From the NCBI RefSeq assembly GCF_028369105.1, contig NZ_JAQNDO010000001.1, forward strand, positions 10,758,501 to 10,822,500: a stretch of 64,000 nucleotides of DNA. The letters run 5' to 3'. Below the pieces are notes generated by a model that ran no database searches, had not been told where the DNA came from, and saw only the letters and a list, made by a program, of their open reading frames with translations. Positions 17,344-26,173 of this stretch are shown one piece after another; position 1 is the first letter of the stretch; every line of letters starts with the position of its first letter. A program made the translations under genes and the position numbers. This DNA is from Polyangium mundeleinium. GTDB lineage: Bacteria; Myxococcota_A; Polyangia; Polyangiales; Polyangiaceae.

Positions 17344-18642
17344 TCACAGATACTTCACATCCGGCACCGTCGTCGCCGGAGGCGCTGTCGTCGGGGGCGC
17401 TGTCTTCACCGCCGGCGCCGTCGCTTTCGGCTCCGCCGAAGGCTTTCGCAAGGGCGGCGGCGCCGCCGTCGCGGAGGGCGCGGCCGTCGGCGGCGTATCC
17501 TGCATCGGCGGAAGTACCGTGCCCATCGGCGAGACCTGCGGCACGCCCGACCGCGAGGGCGACGGGTTCGCCGGCGTGGCCGGTTCGGCGACCGGAACCA
17601 CCGGCGACGGCGTGTTCGTCGTCGAGGACGATGGCAACACGACGATCGCGCCCGTCGCTCCGAACACGAGCACGGCCGCGACCGCGAGGAGCAGAATCCG
17701 CCGCTTTCCGCGAGATCGGGGCTTTCCAACCCCTTTGAGCTCGAGCGCGACCGCGGCCAGCGTCGGATCCTCGCGCGGAGGCCCGTACGGCGCGATCGCC
17801 GCGGCAAACTCGCGGACATCGGAGAAACGGTCCTCGGGGTTTTTCTCGAGCGCCCGCATCACGGCGTCGGCGAGCGGGCGCGGAATCTCCGGGCAACGTT
17901 TGCCGATGGGGACGGGTTTTTCCGTCAGAATGGCGGCGAGGATGCCGGTCGCGCTCTCGTGGGTGAACGGCAGCTCGCCGGAGAGCAATTCGTAGAGCAC
18001 CACGCCGAGCGACCAGATGTCGGCGCGCGCGTCGACGTTCTTCACGGAGCGCACCTGCTCGGGGGACATGTAGAGCGGCGTGCCGAACGCGGACGCCGTC
18101 GTGGTCATCGACGCATTGATGTCGCCCGTGAGCTTCGAGATGCCGAAATCGAGGACCTTCACCGTGCGGTGGGCGCCCGTCTCGCAGAGAAAGAGGTTCG
18201 CCGGCTTGAGGTCGCGGTGGACGATGCCCATCCGGTGCGCCTCGGCCATCGCCGCGCACGCCTGGAGGATGTATCCAACGGCCTCGCGGAAAGGGATCTT
18301 CGTGCGTTCGTCGAGCTCGTCGCCGAGCTCCCGCCCGCGCAAGAGCTCCATCACCATGAAGGGGCTGCCGTCCGAGAGCGCGTCGACGTCGAGGATGCGC
18401 GCGACGTGCGGCCCCTGGAGCCGCGCGACGGCCCGCGCCTCGCGCTCGAAGCGCGCCGTGATCTCGCCCATCGAGCGGATCTCCGGCAAGAGCAGCTTCA
18501 GCGCGACGCGCTGGCCGAGGCGCTGGTGCTCGGCTTCGAGGACGACGCCCATGCCGCCTCGCCCGAGCGCACGGACGACCGTGTACTTGTCCGCGAGGAC
18601 ATCCCCAGGCGAGGGCAGAATTTCGGCATTGCTCTCGGGCAC
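17344..18642 (-). CDS. Hanks-type Ser/Thr protein kinase with membrane anchor
   Basis: 432 residues from GTG 18642. The kinase domain spans about 18-290: GRGGMGVVLEAEH glycine loop, VALKLLLPE with the ATP lysine, IVHRDLKPANLFL catalytic loop, LDFGISK, and GTPLYMSPEQVRS. A basic patch (RSRGKRR) is followed by one membrane helix (ILLLAVAAVLVFGATGAIVVL) and a 100-residue Pro/Ala/Ser/Thr-rich extracytoplasmic tail with no sensory domain. All catalytic residues are present. It follows the SBBP-repeat lipoprotein gene by 50 bases and is likely cotranscribed, so the lipoprotein may be a partner. Confidence 0.9.
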   Translation of the reverse strand: MPESNAEILPSPGDVLADKYTVVRALGRGGMGVVLEAEHQRLGQRVALKLLLPEIRSMGEITARFEREARAVARLQGPHVARILDVDALSDGSPFMVMELLRGRELGDELDERTKIPFREAVGYILQACAAMAEAHRMGIVHRDLKPANLFLCETGAHRTVKVLDFGISKLTGDINASMTTTASAFGTPLYMSPEQVRSVKNVDARADIWSLGVVLYELLSGELPFTHESATGILAAILTEKPVPIGKRCPEIPRPLADAVMRALEKNPEDRFSDVREFAAAIAPYGPPREDPTLAAVALELKGVGKPRSRGKRRILLLAVAAVLVFGATGAIVVLPSSSTTNTPSPVVPVAEPATPANPSPSRSGVPQVSPMGTVLPPMQDTPPTAAPSATAAPPPLRKPSAEPKATAPAVKTAPPTTAPPATTVPDVKYL

Positions 18643-18692
18643 GACAAACGAGAGTACCCCCGGCCGGCCGCAAATGGCCAGAGGGATCTCGG

Positions 18693-20510
18693 CTACGGCG
18701 GGGCCACGCGCAGGAGGAAGCCATCCGCAGCGCCCTCGGATTTCAGCTTCTCCGCGCCGACGTCGAGCTCACCCAGGAACCAGCCCGCGAGCAGCGCAAA
18801 GCCGTGCGCCGGGGCCGCGACGCCCGTGGCGAACGCTTTGTCCGAGCTCGGGAAGACCTTTCCCCATCGAGGTTTGCCGTCGCGCTCGAGGATCGCGACG
18901 AACGCGTGGTCGGTGCCCAGCGCCGTGGCGGGCGCGCTCGCGCCGAACGCCGAGCCGAGGGAGATCTCGCCGCTGACCACGACGGATTCGTCCGCGGCGA
19001 TGGCCACATTCTCCCCGACGCCGTCAACGTTGCCGCCGAAGCGCTTCGCCCATGCGAGCTTTCCGCTCGTGTCGAAGGCCCCGACGATCCCCGGCTCCTC
19101 GGCGACATCGAACACCTGGCCGTCGATCCGGGTGTCGTTCGTGATCCGGCCGGCGAACGCGACGCGGTCGCCTCGCACCGCGAGATCCTGGACGCGATCG
19201 GTCGCGGCCCCGCTGAGGGTCTGTATCCAGCGCAGGCCGCCCTCCGCGTCGAAGCTCGTGACGAACGCGTCGGAGCCCGTGGCCTTGATGGGCATCGCCG
19301 GCATGGGCAGGCCGAAATCCACCGTGCCCTCGAAATAACCGGCGACATAGACGTTTCCTGCCGCGTCCACGCCGGCGCCGGTTGCGCTGTCGTTGCCAGG
19401 CCCGCCGAGCGACTTCGCCCAGCGGACCGAGCCGGAGGGCGTGAGGCTCAGCGCGAAAAGATCGCTTTCGCCGACAGCCGTGAGCGTCTTGCTCCCGATC
19501 GCCGCGGTCCCGCTGAATCCGCCGACCACGTAGATGGTTCCGTCCGCGCCCACGGCGATTGCAGTCGGAACGTCCGTGAGGGTGCCACCGAAGCGGACCG
19601 ACCATTCGAGTTTGCCCCAGTTCGTGAACTTGAGGATGGCGACGTCCCGCCCGCCGGCGTTGACGAGCGGGCCGCCGCCGAAATCGACGGTCTCCTGGAA
19701 CTGGGCGATGACGTACATGGCGCCCTTGCCGTCGATCGCTGCCCGGGTCACGTCTTCGTCGAGCGATCCGCCAAACGAGGCCGACCAGCGGTGATGGCCT
19801 CCCTGGGCGTACGAGGCAATGTAGATGTCGGTTCCTCCCTTGGACGTCAAATCTTTGCCGCCGAGGTTGATCGTGCCGTCGAAATGACCGGTGACGACGA
19901 GGGTGCCGTCGTCGCCCAAAGCGAGGTGGCGCGCCATCTGAAAGCCGGGGCCGCCGAGCTTCTTTTGCCACGCGGGCGGAATGCCCGCCTCGGGGCCGCA
20001 TTCGGCGTCGTTTTCGCAGTCGATGGGATCGACCGTGGCGCTCTGGCACGTGCCGTCGACGCAGGTCTGGGCCTCGGGGCAAAGCACGCCGGCGCATGCC
20101 TGGCTCAAGCGCACGGGGACCCGGAAGGAATTGTGAGACACGAATCGCATCGCCCGGCGCGCCACGATGCAGCCCGGTCCGTAGGCGGGCGCGACACAAG
20201 CCGCGTCGACGGACGCGCCGAGGCTGCCGACGACCTTGAAAGCAAAAGGCGCCTCCCGCTCACCCTCGGGCGGGAGGAGCACGATCGTCCCGATTTCGCC
20301 GCTGGTTTCGCAGAGGGACGTGGTCGTACCGTACGGGCGGGTCTCGATCTCGCCGAGGAGCCCAGCCGTGACGCCCGTGCTGTCGAGGTCACCACAGGAG
20401 CTATTCGTCGAGATTTCCACGAAAGCCTCGGTCGGTTCGAGGCAGCCGAGAGGAGCCGCGAAAAGCAGAGCGGTGAGCCCCGCGCAAAGTTGCCCGGAAT
20501 GCTTGACCAT
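18693..20510 (-). CDS. SBBP-type beta-propeller lipoprotein
   Basis: 605 residues. Lipoprotein signal (LFAAPLGC, Cys23). A Cys-containing N-terminal part (about 25-175) ends with small Cys loops such as ACAGVLCPEAQTC. From about 190 onward there are about eight repeats of 45-50 residues with the pattern W-A-K-x-L/F-GG ... G-x-I-Y-V-x-G-x-F-x-G-T-x-x-x-G ... G-x-x-D, typical of Seven-bladed Beta-Propeller (SBBP) repeats. A surface adhesion or scaffold role is plausible; no catalytic residues are seen. It lies directly upstream of the Ser/Thr kinase on the same strand and diverges from the Cys-rich MYXO-CTERM gene. Confidence 0.82.
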   Translation of the reverse strand: MVKHSGQLCAGLTALLFAAPLGCLEPTEAFVEISTNSSCGDLDSTGVTAGLLGEIETRPYGTTTSLCETSGEIGTIVLLPPEGEREAPFAFKVVGSLGASVDAACVAPAYGPGCIVARRAMRFVSHNSFRVPVRLSQACAGVLCPEAQTCVDGTCQSATVDPIDCENDAECGPEAGIPPAWQKKLGGPGFQMARHLALGDDGTLVVTGHFDGTINLGGKDLTSKGGTDIYIASYAQGGHHRWSASFGGSLDEDVTRAAIDGKGAMYVIAQFQETVDFGGGPLVNAGGRDVAILKFTNWGKLEWSVRFGGTLTDVPTAIAVGADGTIYVVGGFSGTAAIGSKTLTAVGESDLFALSLTPSGSVRWAKSLGGPGNDSATGAGVDAAGNVYVAGYFEGTVDFGLPMPAMPIKATGSDAFVTSFDAEGGLRWIQTLSGAATDRVQDLAVRGDRVAFAGRITNDTRIDGQVFDVAEEPGIVGAFDTSGKLAWAKRFGGNVDGVGENVAIAADESVVVSGEISLGSAFGASAPATALGTDHAFVAILERDGKPRWGKVFPSSDKAFATGVAAPAHGFALLAGWFLGELDVGAEKLKSEGAADGFLLRVAPP

Positions 20511-20579
20511 AGAGGTTCACGATATCCTGGATCGTAATCGTGATGGAACAAATCGCGGCGAGGATCGTATCATCGGCCG
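20511..20579. promoter_or_regulatory. Divergent intergenic region
   Basis: Only 69 bases separate the starts of the SBBP lipoprotein (minus) and the Cys-rich MYXO-CTERM protein (plus), so both promoters must lie here or within the coding starts. The region is more AT-rich than its surroundings (ATCCTGGATCGTAATCGTGA) but I see no consensus promoter. Confidence 0.3.
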
Positions 20580-21335
20580 ATGATGTCTCCTTATCGTCCC
20601 AGGTCCCGAGGATTGACCTTCCCCATCGCCGCTGGCCTCGCGCTGCTCGCCGCCACCACGCCGGCCCGCGGCGCGGATCCTTGCGGCTTTCCCGAGGAGT
20701 GTGCGTCGGGCTTTTGCGTCGGCGGCGTCTGCTGCGACACGGCTTGCAACGGTCTCTGCGAGGCCTGTACGGCCGCGGCCAAAGGAGGCGGCGAGGACGG
20801 GAGTTGCGGGCCGGCAAAGGCAGAGACGGTTTGCAAGAAGGCGTACTGCGACGACGCGCTTTCGTTCGTCTCCGCCTCGCTCTGCGACGCCGCGGGCACC
20901 TGCGTCGACCCCGCGACCCCACCGAAATCGTGCCTGAACAACGATCCTTGCAAAATCGATCTGTGTGGCGACACGGGTTGCGAGGTGGTGGTCAAGTCCG
21001 ACGGAACGGAATGCGGCGGCGGAATGGCATGCCTGGATGGCGTGTGCTCCGGCGGAGCCGCGTCGAGCAGCAGCAGCAGCAGCGCAAGCGGAGGCGCGGG
21101 CGGTAGCGGCAGCGGCAGCGGTGGCGCGGGCGGCGGCGGCAGCGGCGGCGCAGGCGGCAGCGGCGGCGCAGGCGGCAGCGGCGGCGCAGGCGGGGATCCC
21201 TATCCGCCGATTCACGATACTGGCTGCGGCTGTCGCCTCACGGAGACCTCGCCCCTCGGAGGCGCCGCCGCGCTCGTGATGGCCACGCTCGCGCTCCTCG
21301 GACGAACCCGCAAGACGACGCAGCGCCGTCGCTGA
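20580..21335 (+). CDS. Cys-rich, Gly-rich secreted protein with MYXO-CTERM-like tail
   Basis: 251 residues; starts ATG ATG, either usable. After a signal peptide (AAGLALLAATTPARGA) come about 24 cysteines in repeats such as CASGFCVGGVCC, CNGLCEAC and GMACLDGVC (about 35-160). A Ser run and a long Gly/Ser/Ala linker (about 160-205) follow. The C-terminus GCGCRLTETSPLGG, a hydrophobic helix and RTRKTTQRRR match the MYXO-CTERM plan of cysteine, transmembrane segment and basic cluster, thought to be processed for surface anchoring. It is a probable cell-surface protein. Its TGA stop directly abuts the TAA of the convergent TPR/PEGA gene. Confidence 0.85.
   Translation: MMSPYRPRSRGLTFPIAAGLALLAATTPARGADPCGFPEECASGFCVGGVCCDTACNGLCEACTAAAKGGGEDGSCGPAKAETVCKKAYCDDALSFVSASLCDAAGTCVDPATPPKSCLNNDPCKIDLCGDTGCEVVVKSDGTECGGGMACLDGVCSGGAASSSSSSSASGGAGGSGSGSGGAGGGGSGGAGGSGGAGGSGGAGGDPYPPIHDTGCGCRLTETSPLGGAAALVMATLALLGRTRKTTQRRR
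21060..21195 (+). repeat. Gly/Ser-coding tandem repeats
   Basis: An AGC run (AGCAGCAGCAGCAGCAGC at about 21066-21083) is followed by tandem copies of an 18-base unit GGCGGCAGCGGCGGCGCA. They encode the flexible SSSSSS and GGSGGAGGSGGA linker of the MYXO-CTERM protein. Confidence 0.75.
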
Positions 21336-22328
21336 TTAGAACCGAAACAACGCCGCGCCCCCGCCCCCGACCGCCTCGGTCGTGAGCTGCCCGGGTGCGA
21401 TCGTGCCCGTATGCGGCGCCCGCTCCGTGAACGCCGCGACCGTGACCGCGGCGCCCGCCGCCGCAACCGCGCCGAGTCCCGTCCAGAACCACCAGCGCGT
21501 CACGACCGACTTCCCCTCCAGCGTCGCCGTCACCGCCTTGTAGCCGCCGGCCGGGACCAGGGCCGAGGTCTCGTACACACGGAAATCCGGGTGGCGCACG
21601 GTGATGCGGTGCGTGCCTTTGGCGACGTTGACGTCGACGGGCGCGACGCCGATCCGCTTGCCGTCGACGAGCACCTCGGCCGACGGCGCCGACGCGCGCA
21701 CCGTGAGCACGCCCGTGGTGGCGCGGGAGTAGAGGTCGAACCGCACGGTTTGCTCGGCGCCTCCTTCGAGCGTGACCGTCTTCTTCGCGCCGAAATATCC
21801 CTCCGCGTCGATCTCGATCTCGGCCGGCCCCGCGACGAGCTTCAGTGGCGCGGCGAGCGGCGATTTCCCGACGACCACGTTTCGCACGACGATCCGCGCG
21901 CCCTCGACGTTCGTCTGGATGTCGAGCGTGGAGACGCGCTGGCGCAGCTCGGCGATAAGCGTGGGCAGCCGCGGCACGCGCGCCTTGAGGTCGGGCGGCG
22001 CCGCGGCGTCGAAGGCCGTGAGCTTCTCGAGCGCCTCGGGAAAACGGTTCAGCGCTTCGAGCGCGCGGCCCATGTTGTAGAGCAGCGCCGGGTTCTTCGT
22101 GATCGCGTAGGCCTCGCCGTACGCGGCGAGCGCGTCCTCGTACCGGAGCAGCTCCATCGCCTGATCGCCGGCCTTCTTGCGCTCGGCGGCGCGCGCCTGC
22201 GGATCGTCTGCGGGGGTTGCGCCTTGGGCCTGGGGATCGGCGCGCAGCATCGACGGCGAGAGGGAGACCGCGGTGGACAGCGCGATGACGAGCGTGGTTC
22301 GCAGGGCTTTTTGGCGAGGTGAACGCAC
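21336..22328 (-). CDS. TPR-PEGA envelope protein
   Basis: 330 residues from a GTG at 22326-22328, chosen because GGAGG lies 8 bases upstream and a signal peptide (TTLVIALSTAVSLSPSMLRA) begins there; an ATG further out lacks support. TPR region at about 45-110 (AMELLRYEDALAAYGEAYAITKNPALLYNMGRALEAL). Two PEGA-type beta domains follow, including GARIVVRNVVVGKSPLAAPLKLVAG and AEVLVDGKRIGVAPVDVNVAKGTHRITV. One membrane helix is near 285-305. The protein ends GGGGAALFRF. It shares this plan with the anchor proteins of the three kinase triads, although its nearest neighbour here is the convergent MYXO-CTERM gene. Confidence 0.85.
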   Translation of the reverse strand: MRSPRQKALRTTLVIALSTAVSLSPSMLRADPQAQGATPADDPQARAAERKKAGDQAMELLRYEDALAAYGEAYAITKNPALLYNMGRALEALNRFPEALEKLTAFDAAAPPDLKARVPRLPTLIAELRQRVSTLDIQTNVEGARIVVRNVVVGKSPLAAPLKLVAGPAEIEIDAEGYFGAKKTVTLEGGAEQTVRFDLYSRATTGVLTVRASAPSAEVLVDGKRIGVAPVDVNVAKGTHRITVRHPDFRVYETSALVPAGGYKAVTATLEGKSVVTRWWFWTGLGAVAAAGAAVTVAAFTERAPHTGTIAPGQLTTEAVGGGGAALFRF

Positions 22329-22399
22329 GGGACGATCCTCCGCGCTTGCGGCGCTCGCAACAGAATACGCGGGGGGCGCGAGGTGGGAAGAGGCTCCCC

Positions 22400-23296
22400 T
22401 CACCCGAGCGGCGTTTCGAACCTCGAAACGATCGCGTCGACGAGCCGCTCCGCAGCGCCCTCGCTCCAGCGGAAATACAGGCTCGGCTCGGTCAGCTCGA
22501 GCTCGATGAGCTGGAGCGCGCCGTCATCGCTGCGCACGAGATCGACCCGGGCATAGAGCAGCGGTTTGCCCACGGCCGCGAAGGCGGCGCGGGCGACGGC
22601 GAGCGCCTCGGCCTCGATCGGCGCCGCCGAGACGCGGCTCTGAAACTCTGGCTGCGAGCGGAAGTCGCCGGCGCACGGCACCTTCCGGACCGCGTGGCTC
22701 GCCTCGCCGTCGAAGAACACGACGCTGAGCTCCCCCTCCGATTCGATCGAGCGCAGGTACGGCTGCACCATCACCTCGCCGGACGCCGTGAGCGACGCCG
22801 CGTGCGCCTCCGCCTCGTTCGGGTTCGTCCGCGCGTCGATCCGCAGCGCGCCCACCGAGCCCGCCGAGACCGCCGGCTTGATCACGACCTCGGACCAACC
22901 ACGCGACGTGATGCGCGCTGCGAGGCCGACGGCGCCTTCGCACCGCGCGAGCCAGAGCGTCGGGATCACGGACACGCCGGCCGCTTCGAGCGAGCGCAGG
23001 TAGGACTTGTGCGTGTTTTCGCGGATGACGTCGGGACCGTTCCAGAGCGGCACGCGCGCGTGGGTCCGCTCGGCCCACGCGACAAACGCCTCCCTGCGGC
23101 CGGGCCCGTCCCAGTAATCCCACGGGTTACGAAGCAGCGCGAGATCGGCCTCGTCCCAGGGCGCGGACGGATCATCCCACACGAAGCAACGGTAAGAGAT
23201 CCCTCGCGCTTCGAGGGCCTCGCAAAGCCGCGCGTCGTCGACGTCGAGCTTCGGCAGACGGGCGCACGTGGCGATCGCCAAGCGGGGTCGGTTCAT
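22400..23296 (-). CDS. ATP-grasp ligase-like protein (RimK/DcsG-like)
   Basis: 298 residues from ATG 23296, with AAGG upstream; the frame is open much further but homology starts here (RPRLAIATCARLPKLDVDDARL). Visible ATP-grasp landmarks: LLRNPWDYW (about 55-63), NTHKSYLRSLEAAGVSVIPT, VVIKPAVSAGSVGALR (phosphate/lysine strand), VMVQPYL, and LIELELTEPSLYF near the C-terminus for Mg-ATP. Members ligate a carboxylate to an amine or thiol through an acyl-phosphate; substrate is unknown, with DcsG of cycloserine biosynthesis a distant family relative. It is divergently transcribed from the MATE transporter with 81 bases between starts. No other biosynthesis genes are adjacent. Confidence 0.82.
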   Translation of the reverse strand: MNRPRLAIATCARLPKLDVDDARLCEALEARGISYRCFVWDDPSAPWDEADLALLRNPWDYWDGPGRREAFVAWAERTHARVPLWNGPDVIRENTHKSYLRSLEAAGVSVIPTLWLARCEGAVGLAARITSRGWSEVVIKPAVSAGSVGALRIDARTNPNEAEAHAASLTASGEVMVQPYLRSIESEGELSVVFFDGEASHAVRKVPCAGDFRSQPEFQSRVSAAPIEAEALAVARAAFAAVGKPLLYARVDLVRSDDGALQLIELELTEPSLYFRWSEGAAERLVDAIVSRFETPLG

Positions 23297-23377
23297 GTCG
23301 CCTTCTTGCCTCAAAGCCGGCCGCGAGGCGAGCGGCGCGGGCGCGGCACCCCGTCCGGTGTCATCCTCGGCGCCCCC

Positions 23378-24775
23378 ATGGCAGACGCTGCGCACATCGT
23401 GCCCGTCGAGCACCCCGCCTCGCTTCGGAAGCTCCTCAATCTCGCGTGGCCGATCATCATCTCGCGCTCGGCGCAGGTCGTGGTGAGCGTGTCCGACGCC
23501 GCCATGGTCTCGCACCTCGGGCAGGACAGCCTCGCCGCCACGACCACGGGCGGGCTCAACTTGATGGCCTTCTTCATCCTGCCGATGGGGGTGGTCTTCA
23601 TCGTGTCGAGCTTCGCCTCGCAGCTCTACGGCCGCGGCGATCACGCCGGGGCGCGCCGGTACGGGTTTTATGGACTCGCCGTGGCCGCGATGGCGCAGAT
23701 CCTCTATTTCGCGGGCGTCCTCGTCATGCCGCGCGCCGTCGCGGCAATTGGCTACACACCCGCCGTCGCGACGCTCATGCAGCAATGGCTCACCGTCCGT
23801 CTCTGCACGGGCGGCGCGGCGATCGGGCTCGAGGCGCTCGGCAACTATTACGGCGGGCTCGGCAACCCGCGCCTGCCCATGGCCACGCAGGTCCTGTGCA
23901 TGGTGCTCAACGTCGCGCTGAACTGGGTGTTCATCTCGGGGCACCTCGGCGCGCCCGCGCTCGGCGTGGTCGGCTCGGCGCTGGGGAGCGCGCTCGCGAC
24001 GTTGACCGCCTTCCTCGTGCTCCTCGGGTGTTTCCTCGCCGGCGTCGGCGAGCACCCGAGCGCCCGCCGGGTCAAGGCGCAGCTCCGGTTCGCCGAGCTC
24101 GTGCGCATGTTGCGATTTGGCATCCCCTCGGGGCTCAACTGGTTCGTCGAGTTCGGCGCGTTCTCCTTGTTCATCAATCTCGTGATCAACGGGCTCGGCA
24201 CGACCACGCTCGCCGGGTTCATGGCCTCGATGGAGGTGAACCAGGTCGCGGCGATGCCCGCGTTCGGCCTGACGAGCGCGGGGGCGATCCTCGTGGGGCA
24301 AGCGATCGGCGCGAAGAACCTGGATCAAGTGCCGAAGACAGTGAAGCTCACGGCCCTCGTGGCGTGTGGCTGGATGGGCTTCGTGGGTCTCGTCTACCTC
24401 GTGTTCGCGCGGTACTGCATGCTCCCCTTCGCGCCGCCCGGGGCCGAGCGCGAGGCCTTCCTCGACATCACGGCGCAGCTCCTCACGCTCTCGATCACGT
24501 GGCAGATGTTCGACGCGACGGTGATGACACTCGCCGAGGCGCTGCGCGCCGCGGGAGATACGGCCTTCACCGCGTGGGTCCGCGGGATCGTGGCGTGGTG
24601 TGTCTTCGTGCCGGGCTCGTTCATCTCCGTACGAGTGCTCGGCGGCGGCATCGGGTGGGTCGTCTTTTGGCTGACGGGGTACATCGCGATCATGGCCTTC
24701 GTGCTGTTCTTGCGCTTCCGGAGCGGCGCGTGGCGCAAGCTCGATCTCGCAGGGACAGAGCTACCGGCCATCTGA
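23378..24775 (+). CDS. MATE family multidrug/metabolite exporter
   Basis: 465 residues with 12 predicted membrane helices in two halves. The N-terminal signature LRKLLNLAWPIIISRSAQVVVSVSDAAMVSHLG and the internal repeats typical of MATE antiporters (SFASQLYGRGDHAGARRYG; FGLTSAGAILVGQAIGAKN) are clear. It would export cationic drugs or metabolites against Na+ or H+. The ATG at 23378 is taken because the family's N-terminus starts there and no nearer alternative exists. It diverges from the ATP-grasp gene; the pair could be a small biosynthesis/export unit, but that is speculation. Confidence 0.92.
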   Translation: MADAAHIVPVEHPASLRKLLNLAWPIIISRSAQVVVSVSDAAMVSHLGQDSLAATTTGGLNLMAFFILPMGVVFIVSSFASQLYGRGDHAGARRYGFYGLAVAAMAQILYFAGVLVMPRAVAAIGYTPAVATLMQQWLTVRLCTGGAAIGLEALGNYYGGLGNPRLPMATQVLCMVLNVALNWVFISGHLGAPALGVVGSALGSALATLTAFLVLLGCFLAGVGEHPSARRVKAQLRFAELVRMLRFGIPSGLNWFVEFGAFSLFINLVINGLGTTTLAGFMASMEVNQVAAMPAFGLTSAGAILVGQAIGAKNLDQVPKTVKLTALVACGWMGFVGLVYLVFARYCMLPFAPPGAEREAFLDITAQLLTLSITWQMFDATVMTLAEALRAAGDTAFTAWVRGIVAWCVFVPGSFISVRVLGGGIGWVVFWLTGYIAIMAFVLFLRFRSGAWRKLDLAGTELPAI

Positions 24776-24898
24776 AGAGCCGTGCACGAATGAAAGGCGC
24801 GGCGGGGGCGCGTCGCAAATTCGAAAGGCGCACGCGCTCCTCAGCCTTGGATCTCGTGTCCTCGGCCCGCGCACGATTTTCGCTTGTCCCATGCGGGT

Positions 24899-26173
24899 AT
24901 GAGCGCAGAGACCCGACGCCCCTCGGAAGAACACCCCCTCGCTCTCTTCCACGCCGCGTTGCTCGCGCAAAAGGACGTCCTGATTGATCGCGCCATCGAA
25001 CGGACGCGGGCGTTCCTCCCCTTTCTCGACGAGCTGCCCCGGGATGCCCTCGTGGACGCGATCGGAGCGGACGCGCTCGCGTATGCGCACGCGCTCGTGG
25101 CGCCTGATTTCACCGATCTGCGCGCCCGGGCGCGCGGCTGGTGCGAGAGTCAGATCACCCTGGACCGGGGCAGCGCGCTCGTGCTCCAGACCGTCGAGGC
25201 GGTTCGGAAAGACTATCTGGAGGTCACGCTCGAAGCCTTCGCCCGCGGCGTCCCCGGAGCCCGCGAAGGCGCGCTTCGGTTGATGGACGCGTTCGGCGCA
25301 GTCCACGCGGAGCTCGACGCGTGTTACCACGGCGCTTCGGAGCAGGAGGTCGCAGGCGATCGGCTCTTCCGGAAGTTCGTCGACGCTTCGCCCGATCCGG
25401 TGGCGCTCACGCTGCGCAGCGAGGGCGTGCTCTACGCGAACGCGGCCTTCAAGCAGACGTTCGGCGAGAACATCCCGGGCCGCATGCTCGCGTCGTTCGT
25501 CGAGGACGATCAGCGAGAAGCGTTCGCGAGGCTGCACGAGTCGGTGGATCGGACGGGGCGCGGGCGCGGCGAGATCCGCATGCGGCGCGCAGACGGCGGC
25601 TTGTACAACGCGGATGTGACGGCGTTCGACGCGCGCGCCACGGGCGATCGGATCACCGCGCGCTTCATGTTGCTGCGCGACAAGGGCCCGCTCGTCGCGG
25701 CGGAGGAGGCGCGCATGCAGCTCCAGATGCAGCTCCAGGAGGAGCTCATCGCCTCGCAGGCGGCGGCGATCCGCGCGCTCTCGACGCCGCTCTTGCCCAT
25801 CGCGCCGGGCGTGATCGTGATGCCGCTCGTGGGCGCGCTGAGCGAGCAGCGCGCCGAGCAGATGCTCGAGACGTTGCTCGAAGGCATCTCGAAGCGGGGC
25901 GCGCGGGTGGCGATCGTCGACATCACGGGCGTGAACGACGTCGACTCGCACGTGGCGCACGGCATCCTGCGGGCCGCCCGCGCGGCGGCGCTGCTCGGCG
26001 CGCGGGTGTTCCTGACGGGCATCCGCGGGCCCGTCGCGCAGACGCTGCTCGCCCTCGACGCGAACTTCGGCAACCTCGGCCTCGTCACGTGCAGCACGCT
26101 CCAGGACGGAGTCGCGCGCGCGCTTCGCGGGGCCGAAGGCCAGGGGTATGCTCCGCGGCGATGGACCGGTTGA
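24899..26173 (+). CDS. PAS-STAS regulator (RsbR-like stressosome protein)
   Basis: 424 residues from ATG 24899; a TTG at 24884 would add five residues. The N-terminal helical region (about 10-150) is followed by a PAS domain (about 160-270, LFRKFVDASPDPVALTLRSEGVLYANAAFKQTFG), a coiled stretch, then a C-terminal STAS domain (about 300-415) with the RsbR landmarks STPLLPIAPGVIVMPLVG, VAIVDITGVNDVDSHVA and RVFLTGIRGPVAQTLL. RsbR/RsbS proteins build stressosomes that capture the RsbT kinase; Ser in VDSHVA occupies a position that is phosphorylated in relatives. No rsbS, rsbT or sigma-B gene is nearby. The maf gene starts 13 bases before its stop. Confidence 0.85.
   Translation: MSAETRRPSEEHPLALFHAALLAQKDVLIDRAIERTRAFLPFLDELPRDALVDAIGADALAYAHALVAPDFTDLRARARGWCESQITLDRGSALVLQTVEAVRKDYLEVTLEAFARGVPGAREGALRLMDAFGAVHAELDACYHGASEQEVAGDRLFRKFVDASPDPVALTLRSEGVLYANAAFKQTFGENIPGRMLASFVEDDQREAFARLHESVDRTGRGRGEIRMRRADGGLYNADVTAFDARATGDRITARFMLLRDKGPLVAAEEARMQLQMQLQEELIASQAAAIRALSTPLLPIAPGVIVMPLVGALSEQRAEQMLETLLEGISKRGARVAIVDITGVNDVDSHVAHGILRAARAAALLGARVFLTGIRGPVAQTLLALDANFGNLGLVTCSTLQDGVARALRGAEGQGYAPRRWTG

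Noticed and set aside
21060-21195. Regularly spaced repeats considered as a CRISPR array
   Set aside because: Units are contiguous, in frame, and encode a Gly/Ser linker; there are no unique spacers and no cas genes.
22319-23377. An upstream extension of the MATE exporter frame by 353 codons
   Set aside because: MATE homology starts at the ATG at 23378, and the upstream part is antisense to the ATP-grasp gene and has shadow composition.
22400-24775. A biosynthetic gene cluster built around the ATP-grasp and MATE genes
   Set aside because: Only two divergent genes; no other biosynthetic enzymes next to them, so I list them separately.
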